Source of the DNA: Flavobacteriales bacterium
Lineage (GTDB): Bacteria; Bacteroidota; Bacteroidia; Flavobacteriales_F; PHOS-HE28
Assembly: GCA_020852835.1 (NCBI GenBank)
Contig: JADZAC010000005.1
Location: 47,688-111,687, forward strand
Reading direction: 5' to 3'
DNA length: 64,000 nt
Shown here in pieces: positions 43,201 to 50,045 of the stretch. The translations under genes were made by a program, and so were the position numbers. Position 1 is the stretch's first letter, and every line of letters begins with the position of its first letter. Below the pieces are notes generated by a model. That model was not told the DNA's origin and ran no database searches. It saw nothing but the letters and a program-made list of their open reading frames with translations.

Positions 43201-43312
43201 TGGCATTGTCCGAGAGCCCGTCAGCCGTGGTGATCTGCTGGAAAAAGAGCGCTTGCCCCACGGCCACGGGTACCAACAACCAGCCAAGGACCCAGGTGCA
43301 AAGCGGGCGCAT
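40235..43312 (-). CDS. Sensor histidine kinase with two-component-regulator propeller (HisKA_3 type)
   Basis: This 1025-residue protein has a signal peptide or membrane anchor at the N-terminus, a large periplasmic region of repeated propeller blades (DGFLWIGTESGLNRYDG, QGMIWAATQEGALARF, REGRTWAGTASGLNVY, GTYWAATAEGLYQWD and more), a Y_Y_Y-like domain near 700-765, one membrane segment (about 777-797) and a kinase with the phosphorylated His832 in ASDLHDEVGSSLSAI, the N-box FKEAVHNCSKYA and DDGKGF. This layout is widespread in Bacteroidota, where such kinases sense surface or carbohydrate signals. It is paired with the response regulator nine bases downstream. The ligand is unknown. Confidence 0.93.
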   Translation of the reverse strand: MRPLCTWVLGWLLVPVAVGQALFFQQITTADGLSDNAITKLFQDRDGFLWIGTESGLNRYDGHHVRVWHAADGLGGEHVADLMQDRQGMIWAATQEGALARFSSDGAAVETFRPGTALQHAVPRLRLNCLFDLNDSTLLIGARRVPLIFMDKRTGRFSYWKGSGPITPAAALPQPVESSDWCHYIRDLGDGRLAIGFLLGFGQHLVDRNTGRLLGQAFELNGDKDQTITDALCTGDRLYGAGWQQRLHVHDLRSGQDLYWPMPDECRTLIQDGSLHLLIGTASSGLLRMDVRTGSYQVHRHRQGDPRSLSDDRVRALLRDREGRTWAGTASGLNVYAPKRWWASSVPLTTGQGDEGSAAVPFNIAELPSGELAVCTNLGLFMGMPDGPLGYLPVRAAQQRLRTTTVLCTPGSMFLGAEEGLFHWDDGTHRAVAMFQPGDRFHARTHGESRPAGTVPALFQVRSLLADTIRGRPALVLGVLGYGLAILDLSSRQVELFAHQTDNPGSLGGNLVAQLVRDRTGTYWAATAEGLYQWDLDRRSPSNRFRAFRANADGSMLPSDDITALLPDTLGRLWIAMRNGGLALWNGDHMRRFSLPACAGGTVHGLALDRSGRLWCATRGCFTVLDTALAAWEVIFLPQKQTSAAVPLGIRTLRDGRMAFVADNTLQVFDPAVLAAAAAPPTPYLTAMELGDSSVMGRLHKGVLVLAAASAPLRISISALDLAPLQPYTYSLELEGVDPKPRPADAGGSLVYASLPHGTYRLLARTVGGNGVTSAPVALAVIQKAAPIQQRWWFYWAIAAATGAVAYALSRYRYGQKLHLQQVRNRIASDLHDEVGSSLSAITIGSQLAAGLSGKDKGQVREIMLRLSETSNTSLRRMRDIVWAIDPLNDEGEALVARMRRIAQELLADQGVDVAFSITGGVEHLKLPMGARKDLLLLFKEAVHNCSKYADAGTVQVSLHRRSSRLWLSVKDDGKGFNPALHPDGHGLGSMVRRAQALQTELVLKSGPGLGTLVGVEVELTKIRD

Positions 43313-43319
43313 CTGCCGT

Positions 43320-43327
43320 GAAAATTA
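43320..43327 (-). promoter_or_regulatory. -7 promoter element of the sensor kinase-response regulator operon
   Basis: TAATTTTC on the minus strand, one mismatch from TAnnTTTG, ends seven bases before the ATG at 43312. Confidence 0.4.
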
Positions 43328-43515
43328 ACCGAAGCTTGCCAAAGCGTCCAGCCGGGCCTCAGGGCAAACGAATCATAATTCAACCATCAATGGAAGCTGC
43401 TGATATTCCTGAGGTTTGGAATGGCCCTTCGGCTCCGCTCAGGGCAGTTCTCGTTGATATATCCTACGCTGCACTGAGCCTGGCCTTGGGCAAGCACTTG
43501 CGATGGGTGCGCCGT

Positions 43516-44001
43516 TCACTGCACCACGATGGCCTCCGTGAAGACCGTGTTGCTCTCGTTCAGCGCCCGGTCGGCGATATGCACTCCGAAGCGTACTGTG
43601 TCCCCGGGTATTTGTGGCAGCACCAAGGGGCTGATCTCCACCGCAATGTCCCCCTCCAAGGTCTTGTTCTGCCCGGTGGGCGTGATGACCGGAATGCGGT
43701 AGTAGAGCGGCAGGGTGAACACCTGCAATTCCCACTGGCCGTTGTGCAGCTTGTAATAATCCACGAAGAAGTTGTGGTACCAATGGCTGCCGGGGTTGAA
43801 GGGTGAAAGTGTATCACCCGGCGCCAAGCCGATATCACCATCCCCGTCGGTGAAGGAGATGGTGAGACGTGCGGAATCGATTCCTTGTTCGTAGGATTTG
43901 AACGCGATGTGCGGCTCCTTGGGGAATTCCTCGGTTTTCAGGCAGGCCGAAGCCAGCATGGCTGCAGCCAGCGCAGCCCCGAATACTTTTGATCCCTGCA
44001 T
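43516..44001 (-). CDS. Conserved Bacteroidota lipoprotein, function unknown
   Basis: The 161-residue product is a lipoprotein with signal MQGSKVFGAALAAAMLASAC (lipobox LASAC). It carries TDGDGDIGLAPGDT, which looks like a calcium-binding loop, then YYRIPVITPTGQNKTLEGDIAVEISP and IADRALNESNTVFT near the end. I recognise this as a conserved small lipoprotein type of Bacteroidota but know no function. ATG 44016 is an alternative start, but it would add acidic residues before the signal. The promoter at 44025-44032 overlaps the start codon of the divergent LuxE-like gene. Confidence 0.75.
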   Translation of the reverse strand: MQGSKVFGAALAAAMLASACLKTEEFPKEPHIAFKSYEQGIDSARLTISFTDGDGDIGLAPGDTLSPFNPGSHWYHNFFVDYYKLHNGQWELQVFTLPLYYRIPVITPTGQNKTLEGDIAVEISPLVLPQIPGDTVRFGVHIADRALNESNTVFTEAIVVQ

Positions 44002-44024
44002 GCGCAATTCGTCCATCGATCATC

Positions 44025-44032
44025 CAAAGGTA
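44025..44032 (-). promoter_or_regulatory. -7 promoter element of the 43516-44001 lipoprotein gene
   Basis: TACCTTTG on the minus strand is an exact match to TAnnTTTG. It overlaps the first base of the LuxE-like start codon on the other strand. Confidence 0.55.
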
Positions 44033-45045
44033 TGAACGCGGGGAACGGTGGAACCATTGCTTTTGAGGAATGGCGGGAAAAGCCGTTCCTGGTGGACGGC
44101 GGCGGCGGGTTTGAGGCACTTGCCCTGGAGCTATTCGCCCTGCACGCCGCCCGCAACAAGGTGTATAAGGAGTACATCACTGCATTGGGCATCCGGCCGG
44201 AACAGGTGGACACGATCGATCGCATCCCGTACCTGCCGATCGGCTTCTTCCGCAACCACCGCGTGCTGCTGGAGGGGCTGGAGGCCACCCTGCAGTTCAC
44301 CAGCAGCGGCACCACCGGTGCCGTCACCAGCACCCACCATGTGCCTTGGCCGGAGCTCTATGCACGTTCGTTCAACACCAGCTTCGGCGCTGAGTACGGG
44401 CGGCCTTCGCGCTGGCGCATCCTGGCGCTGTTGCCCGCCTACCTCGAAAGGCCCGGCAGTTCCTTGGTGTACATGGTGCAGCAGTTGATCGAACAAAGCG
44501 GCGACGCCAAGAGCGGCACGTTCCTGCACGACCTTGATGCACTGGCCGCATTGTTGCGCGAAAGCGAGGATGAAGGTGTGCAAACCCTGCTCTTCGGCGT
44601 GCCGTTCGCCTTGCTGGACCTGGCGGAACAACACCCCATGCCGTTACGGCACACGGTGATCATGGAAACCGGCGGAATGAAAGGGCGAAGACCCGAGATG
44701 GTGCGCGTGGAACTGCACGCAGTGCTCAAAGAAGCTTTCGGTGTGCCCGCCATACACAGCGAATACGGCATGACGGAGCTGCTCTCCCAGGCATGGTCAC
44801 AAGGGGGCGGCATCTACCGTTGCCCACCGTGGATGAAAGTACTGGCGCGCGACGTGAACGACCCGTTCAGCCGCGTGGAGGCGGGGCGCACTGGCGGCTT
44901 GGACGTGATCGACCTGTGCAACATCGCGAGTTGCCCGTTCATTAGCACCCAGGACTTGGGCCGCGTACAGGCCGACGGCACCTTCGAGGTGTTGGGGCGG
45001 TTTGACAACAGCGATCTAAGGGGATGCAATTTGTTGGTGGGGTAG
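44032..45045 (+). CDS. LuxE/PaaK-family acyl-protein synthetase-like
   Basis: The 337-residue protein resembles LuxE-type acyl-protein synthetases and PaaK-like AMP-forming enzymes. It has the nucleotide-binding loop FTSSGTTGAVTS, the HSEYGMTELLSQAW segment near 245-260 and FISTQDLGRV near the end. Such enzymes activate a carboxylic acid as acyl adenylate. No luciferase, reductase or other lux gene is nearby, so light emission is not implied. The start is set by the family N-terminus (AFEEWREKPF). It converges with tyrS over a large inverted repeat. Confidence 0.8.
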   Translation: MNAGNGGTIAFEEWREKPFLVDGGGGFEALALELFALHAARNKVYKEYITALGIRPEQVDTIDRIPYLPIGFFRNHRVLLEGLEATLQFTSSGTTGAVTSTHHVPWPELYARSFNTSFGAEYGRPSRWRILALLPAYLERPGSSLVYMVQQLIEQSGDAKSGTFLHDLDALAALLRESEDEGVQTLLFGVPFALLDLAEQHPMPLRHTVIMETGGMKGRRPEMVRVELHAVLKEAFGVPAIHSEYGMTELLSQAWSQGGGIYRCPPWMKVLARDVNDPFSRVEAGRTGGLDVIDLCNIASCPFISTQDLGRVQADGTFEVLGRFDNSDLRGCNLLVG

Positions 45046-45117
45046 TTCGCAGGGCGTAGTTCGTAGGGCATAGGGGGCACCACGAACCAGACACCACGAA
45101 CTACGAACTACCCCACC
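45036..45117. terminator. Bidirectional hairpin between the LuxE-like gene and tyrS
   Basis: GGTGGGGTAGTTCG at 45036-45049 pairs with CGAACTACCCCACC at 45104-45117. An inner stem, GTAGTTCGT at 45056-45064, pairs with ACGAACTAC at 45096-45104, sharing one base. The arms overlap the stop codons of the two convergent genes, so the hairpin can work on both transcripts. There is no T run, so it may act more as an mRNA 3'-end barrier than as a classical terminator. Confidence 0.65.
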
Positions 45118-46388
45118 ACCTTCACCAAGAAGTAGTTCTTCTTCCCCCGCTGCAGCAGGATGAACTTGCCCGCCATCAGGTCTCCGGTGTTCACCATGCG
45201 GTCTTCCGCAGCCTTCGCTTTGTTCACGCTGATGCTGCCTTCCTTCAGGGCACGGCGTGCTTCGCCCTTGCTGGGCAGGAAGCCGGTGCTCTCGCTCAAC
45301 AAGTCGATGATGGCGATGCCTCTTTCGATCGCGGCGCGCGGCACTTCGGCCTGAGGAACGCCCTCGAACACTTCCAGCCACTGCTTTTCGTTCAGCGTGC
45401 CCAAGCCTGCGGCGGAATTTCCGAAGAGCACCTCGCTGGAGGAGATCGCTGCATTCAGTTCCATTTCGCCGTGCACCAGTGTGGTGATGAATGCCGCCAG
45501 CTCCTTCTGCAAGCGCCGCTCGTGCGGTGCTTTGGCGTGTTGTGCGATCAAGTCTTCCGCAAATGCCCGTTCCCATGTGGTGAAGATCAGTGCAGCCTTC
45601 GCCGCATCGGCATCGCTGTTGTTCAGCCAGAACTGGTAGAACTTGTAGGGCGAGGTGCGCGCGGGATCGAGCCAGATGTTGCCGCCCTCGCTCTTGCCGA
45701 ACTTGGTGCCATCGGCCTTGGTGAGCAGCTGTGTGGTCACGGCGTAAGCCTCGCCCCCGCCCATGCGGCGGATCAGCTCGGTGCCCGTGGTGATGTTGCC
45801 CCACTGGTCGCTGCCGCCCATCTGCACACTGCAGCCCTCGTGCTTGTTCAGCCACTGGAAGTCGTAGCCCTGCACCAGCTGGTAGCTGAACTCGGTGAAG
45901 GAGAGGCCCTCCTCCAAGCGGCTCTTCACGCTGTCCTTGGCCATCATGTAGTTCACGGTGATGTGCTTGCCCACCTCGCGGATGAAGCGCAGAAAGCCCA
46001 TGTCCTTGAACCAATCGTAGTTGTTCACCATGCGGGCGGCGTTGCTGCCGCTGAAATCCAGGAAGCGCTCCAGTTGCTTCTTCACGCAGGCTTCGTTGTG
46101 GCGCAGGGCCTCCTCATCCAGCAGGTTGCGCTCGGTGCGCTTGCCGCTGGGGTCGCCCACCATGCCCGTGGCGCCGCCCACCAAGGCCAAGGGCTTGTGC
46201 CCGCAGCGCTGGAAGTGCGTGAGGGTCATCACCTGTACCAAGTGGCCCACATGGAGCGAATCGGCCGTGGGGTCGAAGCCGATGTAGCCCGCCGCCGGAG
46301 CTTTGAGCAAATGTTCCTCCACGCCGGGGGTGCTGTCCTGCAGCATGCCGCGCCAGCGGAGCTCTTCGATGAAATTGGTCAGGGCCAT
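45108..46388 (-). CDS. tyrS: Tyrosyl-tRNA synthetase
   Basis: The 426-residue protein has class I landmarks: the HIGH-like HVGH in [41 protein letters not shown], the QLVQGYDF and [10 protein letters not shown] segments and the KMSKS-like KFGKS. A C-terminal S4-like RNA-binding domain (about 360-426) ends the protein. The start at 46388 ([15 protein letters not shown]) matches TyrS N-termini; the frame continues far upstream without similarity. It ends in the inverted repeat shared with the LuxE-like gene. Confidence 0.96.
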   Translation of the reverse strand: MALTNFIEELRWRGMLQDSTPGVEEHLLKAPAAGYIGFDPTADSLHVGHLVQVMTLTHFQRCGHKPLALVGGATGMVGDPSGKRTERNLLDEEALRHNEACVKKQLERFLDFSGSNAARMVNNYDWFKDMGFLRFIREVGKHITVNYMMAKDSVKSRLEEGLSFTEFSYQLVQGYDFQWLNKHEGCSVQMGGSDQWGNITTGTELIRRMGGGEAYAVTTQLLTKADGTKFGKSEGGNIWLDPARTSPYKFYQFWLNNSDADAAKAALIFTTWERAFAEDLIAQHAKAPHERRLQKELAAFITTLVHGEMELNAAISSSEVLFGNSAAGLGTLNEKQWLEVFEGVPQAEVPRAAIERGIAIIDLLSESTGFLPSKGEARRALKEGSISVNKAKAAEDRMVNTGDLMAGKFILLQRGKKNYFLVKVVG

Positions 46389-46396
46389 GTGTGTAT

Positions 46397-46423
46397 ACCG
46401 CAAAGAGCGCAAAGGACGCAAAG
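46397..46423. repeat. CGCAAAG-type interspersed repeat upstream of tyrS
   Basis: Three CGCAAAG-type units follow one another directly upstream of the tyrS ATG (CCGCAAAGAGCGCAAAGGA and on). On the transcribed strand they read as TTTGCG steps. A related, less regular stretch (GACGCGAAGGCGCCAAG) follows at about 46457-46473. Confidence 0.5.
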
Positions 46424-46574
46424 AATGGCGGACGTGCCAAGGAAAGGCCTCACGCGATGACGCGAAGGCGCCAAGCGCGGTCTCGCGGGATTTGTGAGGG
46501 AAGCCCAGCACAAAGAAGCGAATGGGCAAGTACGAGATCCGGCGCGGAATCCCTCGCAATAACTTGCGCTCCGC

Positions 46575-47576
46575 ATGGACTTTGTGACCGGAGGAACTGG
46601 CATCGTTGGCGCCCACGTGATCGATGCCTTGCTTGCACAGGGCCGCAAGGTGCACGCGCTGCTGCGCAAGGGGAGCGATGTCTCCATCGTGCAGCGCATC
46701 ATGGAGCACTACCATCCCGATGGCGCAGAGCGCTTCCGCCGCATCCAATGGATCGAAGGCGACCTGTTCGACGGGGACGTACTGCGCGAGGCCATGCAGG
46801 GCGTGGAGCACGTGTACCACTGTGCGGCGCTGGTTTCTTTTGACCCGCGCGATGCACGCGCACTGCATGAGGTGAACGTAACGGGCACCGCAAACGTGGT
46901 GAACGCCGCGCTGGAGACCGGTGTGGACCGGCTCTGCCATGTGAGTTCCACGGCGACGATCGGTGCTGCGCCCCATGGCGAAGCGGCCGATGAGTCAAGC
47001 GCGTTCACGCTGGGCAGGGGTTCCTCGGAATATGCGATCAGCAAAGCCGATGCGGAGCTGGAGGTGCATCGCGCCATCGCCGAAGGCTTGTACGCGGTAG
47101 TGGTGAACCCCTGCGTGGTGTTCGGGCCGGGTGCCCCGGGGCGCAGCAGCATGACGATGATCGAACGTATCCGCAAGGGCACGCGCTTTTTCCCTGCCGG
47201 CAGCAACGCGGTGGTGGATGCACGCGATGCGGCCACGGCCATGACGCGCCTGATCACAGAAGGTGCAAGCGGCGAGCGCTATTTACTGATCGGGGAGAAC
47301 CTGCCCTACCGCAAACTGTTCACCTTGATCGCGAACAGCGCCGGAAAACCCGCCCCAACCCTGCTGTTGCCGAAATGGGCGCTGGAATTAGGCTGGCGCA
47401 CGGAGGCATTGCGTACACTGTTCGGCGGCAGGCCGATGATCACCAAGCACACGGCGCGGACAGCTTCACGGCCCCGGACCTATCATGGTTCAAAGGCCGC
47501 AAACCTGCTGGCGATGCGGTTCAGGAGCGCGGAAGAAGCCGTGGCCAATGTGGTGGCATTCCTGGAGCGCACCTGA
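46575..47576 (+). CDS. NAD(P)-dependent epimerase/reductase, extended SDR
   Basis: The 333-residue protein has the Rossmann start [20 protein letters not shown], the strand [27 protein letters not shown] and the YAISK catalytic pair, followed by [11 protein letters not shown]. It is close in layout to dihydroflavonol-4-reductase-like and 3-beta-HSD-like extended SDR proteins of Bacteroidota, for which the substrate is mostly unknown. The opening MDFVTGGTG is a residue or two shorter than the usual ILVTGGTG start. It is divergent from tyrS. Confidence 0.88.
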   Translation: MDFVTGGTGIVGAHVIDALLAQGRKVHALLRKGSDVSIVQRIMEHYHPDGAERFRRIQWIEGDLFDGDVLREAMQGVEHVYHCAALVSFDPRDARALHEVNVTGTANVVNAALETGVDRLCHVSSTATIGAAPHGEAADESSAFTLGRGSSEYAISKADAELEVHRAIAEGLYAVVVNPCVVFGPGAPGRSSMTMIERIRKGTRFFPAGSNAVVDARDAATAMTRLITEGASGERYLLIGENLPYRKLFTLIANSAGKPAPTLLLPKWALELGWRTEALRTLFGGRPMITKHTARTASRPRTYHGSKAANLLAMRFRSAEEAVANVVAFLERT

Positions 47577-47587
47577 AACCGTACGCT

Positions 47588-47926
47588 TCACTGCTTCACG
47601 CTGTCCGCGCGGTGCTGCAGGTCGTTCAATACATCCTCGTACACGGCCTTCAGCAGTTCCGGCTGCTCCAAGTAGGCATCATAGGTGGCCTTGAAGGCCG
47701 CTTCCGACACGCCTTCCTGCCGGTACAGTTCATCATAATAGCCAGCGGCGGTGCTATCCCTGCGCCCTTCCAATGACAGTTCCTGCCCGATGCGGGCCTC
47801 CACCAGCAGGGCGCCGGCCAACACCCGCTCGAATTTGGCGCGGTCCAAGGGCGCTTGGGGAGGCGGTGGTGCATTGGTGCAAGCTGCCAATGCCAGGATG
47901 ACCAGGAAGCGTGCGGGCCGGTTCAT
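47588..47926 (-). CDS. DUF4296-like lipoprotein
   Basis: The 112-residue product has a short lipoprotein signal with Cys16 (LVILALAAC) and a helical domain of the DUF4296 type: FERVLAGALLVEARIGQEL and YYDELYRQEGVSEAAFKATYDAYLEQPELLKAVYEDVL. Proteins of this family recur downstream of pyrC in Bacteroidota; their function is unknown. The start overlaps the pyrC stop as ATGA, so it is the last gene of the operon dpm1-like, pyrC, DUF4296. Confidence 0.8.
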   Translation of the reverse strand: MNRPARFLVILALAACTNAPPPPQAPLDRAKFERVLAGALLVEARIGQELSLEGRRDSTAAGYYDELYRQEGVSEAAFKATYDAYLEQPELLKAVYEDVLNDLQHRADSVKQ

Positions 47927-49260
47927 CGGTTGAACAGGGTGCGCATGCCGCGCACGGAACGATCCACTTGGCCATCGGCATAGACCATGTTGCCGTTCAC
48001 CCAGGTGCGCAGCACGCGGCTGCGGAAGGTTTGTCCTTCGAACGGCGACCAGCCGCACTTGTACAACAGGGTTTCCTTGGCCACGGTCCATGACGCATCC
48101 AGGTCCACCAGCACCAGGTCGGCGTGGTAGCCTTCGCGGATGAAGCCGCGGTCCTTCACCTGGAACAGGCGCGCCGGGGCATGGCTCATCTTCTCCACCA
48201 CTTCCTCCAACGTGAACACGCCTTGGTGCATCAATTCGAGCATGGCCGGTAGGGCATGCTGCACCAAGGGGCCGCCGCTGGGGCATTGGGCGTAGGGCAG
48301 GGCCTTTTCATCAAGGGTGTGGGGTGCGTGGTCCGTGGCCACCACGTCGATGCGGCCGTCCTTCACCGCTTGGCGGATGGCATCGCGGTCGGCCTGTGTT
48401 TTCACCGCCGGGTTCCACTTGATGAAGGCGCCCTTGGCAGCATGATCCGCATCTGTGAACCACAGGTGATGTACGCAGGCTTCCGCCGTGATGCGCTTGC
48501 CTTCCAACGGCCCGGGCGCGAAGAGTTCCAGTTCCTTGGCCGTACTGATGTGCAGCACATGCAGGCGCGTACCGTGTTCCTTGGCCAGTTTCACCGCGTT
48601 GCTCGAAGAAAGCCAACAGGCCTCCGCGCTGCGGATCAGCGGGTGCTGTTCGATGGGGATGTTCTCGCCGAAGTGTTCCTTGGCTGCGGCGGTGTTGCGG
48701 CGGATGGTGGGTTCATCTTCGGCATGCACCGCCAGGATCATGTGGGCGTTCCGGAAGAGGCGGTCCAGCGTTTCGGGGTCGTCCACCAGCATGTTGCCGG
48801 TGCTGCTGCCCAAGAACGCTTTTAGGCCGCACACGGTGCGGGGATCGGTGCGCAGCACCTCGTCCAGGTTGTCATTGGCCGCCCCCATGTAGAAGGAGTA
48901 GTTGGCCACGCTGTGGGCCGCGCCCATGGCATACTTCTGCTCCAGCAATTCCTGAGTCAGGGTCTGCGGCACGGTGTTGGGCATCTCCATGAAGGTGGTG
49001 ATGCCCCCGGCTACCGCAGCGGCGGAACCGTGTGCGAGGTCCTCCTTGTGTGTGAGGCCGGGCTCACGGAAATGTACCTGGTCGTCGATGGCTCCGGGGA
49101 GCAGGTGTTTGCCATGGGCGTCCAGTTCCTGCGCGCCCAATGCCTGGCCGATCCCTTCCGGGGCCACGCGTTCGATGAAGCCGTTGCGCACGAGCACATC
49201 GGCCGCGCACACGTGCCCTTCGTTCACCACCTGCACATCACGGAGCAGCCAACTGTTCAT
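47923..49260 (-). CDS. pyrC: Dihydroorotase
   Basis: This 445-residue enzyme closes carbamoyl aspartate to dihydroorotate in pyrimidine synthesis. It is of the class I type, with the metal site DQVHFREPG, the carboxylated-Lys region GLKAFLGSSTGN, HAEDE, HVLHISTAKEL and VVATDHAPHTLDEK. The conserved EAC/HH strand and the C-terminal ARLFQVKDRGFIREGYHADLVLVDL complete the amidohydrolase fold. It overlaps the GT2 gene upstream and the DUF4296 gene downstream, each as ATGA. Confidence 0.95.
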   Translation of the reverse strand: MNSWLLRDVQVVNEGHVCAADVLVRNGFIERVAPEGIGQALGAQELDAHGKHLLPGAIDDQVHFREPGLTHKEDLAHGSAAAVAGGITTFMEMPNTVPQTLTQELLEQKYAMGAAHSVANYSFYMGAANDNLDEVLRTDPRTVCGLKAFLGSSTGNMLVDDPETLDRLFRNAHMILAVHAEDEPTIRRNTAAAKEHFGENIPIEQHPLIRSAEACWLSSSNAVKLAKEHGTRLHVLHISTAKELELFAPGPLEGKRITAEACVHHLWFTDADHAAKGAFIKWNPAVKTQADRDAIRQAVKDGRIDVVATDHAPHTLDEKALPYAQCPSGGPLVQHALPAMLELMHQGVFTLEEVVEKMSHAPARLFQVKDRGFIREGYHADLVLVDLDASWTVAKETLLYKCGWSPFEGQTFRSRVLRTWVNGNMVYADGQVDRSVRGMRTLFNR

Positions 49261-49994
49261 CGCCCTTGTCCTTTGCCTGCGGAACGGTTGATCGAAGCAC
49301 GCATCTGAAGCACCCCCAGGAATGCCTCCCTGAAGATACTGGTGTTCATCTTGCTATTGCCCCTCTTGCGGTCTTGGAAGATGATGGGCACTTCCGCGAT
49401 GCGCAGTCCGGCCATTTTCACCCGGTACTTCATTTCGATCTGGAAGGCGTAGCCGATGAACCGCACTTGGTCCAAGGCGATGGCACGCAGGGTGCTGGCG
49501 CGGTAGCACACGAAGCCGGCGGTGGTGTCGCTCACGTTGAGCCACAGCACCAGACGCACGTAGACCGAGGCGCACCAGCTGAGCACCACCCGGCCCCAGT
49601 CCCAATCGCTCACACCGCCGCCCTTCACGTAGCGCGAGCCTACGCTCATATCGGCGCCGCCTTCATCACAGGCTGCATATAGGCGGAGCAGGTCGTCCGG
49701 GTTGTGGCTGAAATCGGCATCCATCTCGAAGATGAAGTCATATCCCCGTTCCAATGCCCACTTGAAGCCGGCGATGTACGCGGTACCCAGGCCCAGCTTG
49801 CCCTTGCGCTCCAACAGGTGCACCCGTTGCTGCTGCTGCTGCACTGAGCGCACGAGTGCGGCTGTTCCGTCAGGCGATCCATCATCCACCACGAGCACCT
49901 CGAAGACCGGCTGCAGGCCGAGCACGTGCGTGAGGATGTCCTGGATGTTCTCCTTCTCGTTGTAGGTGGGGATGATGACCAATCGTTTGTTCAT
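49257..49994 (-). CDS. Polyprenol monophosphomannose synthase-like GT2
   Basis: The 245-residue protein is a GT2 enzyme of the dolichol/polyprenol-phosphate mannosyltransferase group: LVIIPTYNEKENIQDIL, VLVVDDGSPDGTA, the EMDADFSHNPDDL metal site and the IIFQDRKRGNSKM segment. It probably puts mannose or another sugar on polyprenyl phosphate for use outside the membrane. It lacks the two C-terminal membrane helices of longer family members. It is the first gene of the operon with pyrC and DUF4296. Confidence 0.9.
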   Translation of the reverse strand: MNKRLVIIPTYNEKENIQDILTHVLGLQPVFEVLVVDDGSPDGTAALVRSVQQQQQRVHLLERKGKLGLGTAYIAGFKWALERGYDFIFEMDADFSHNPDDLLRLYAACDEGGADMSVGSRYVKGGGVSDWDWGRVVLSWCASVYVRLVLWLNVSDTTAGFVCYRASTLRAIALDQVRFIGYAFQIEMKYRVKMAGLRIAEVPIIFQDRKRGNSKMNTSIFREAFLGVLQMRASINRSAGKGQGR

Positions 49995-50011
49995 GCACCT
50001 GCAGGGGCCCG

Positions 50012-50019
50012 CAAAGGTG
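50012..50019 (-). promoter_or_regulatory. -7 promoter element of the GT2-pyrC-DUF4296 operon
   Basis: CACCTTTG on the minus strand, one mismatch from TAnnTTTG, ends 17 bases before the ATG at 49994. Confidence 0.45.
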
Positions 50020-50045
50020 GAGGAAAATCACGGGACGGAAGCCAC

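Noticed and set aside
44032..45045. Bioluminescence gene
   Set aside because: LuxE-like similarity alone does not imply light production; no luciferase or fatty-acid reductase genes are present.
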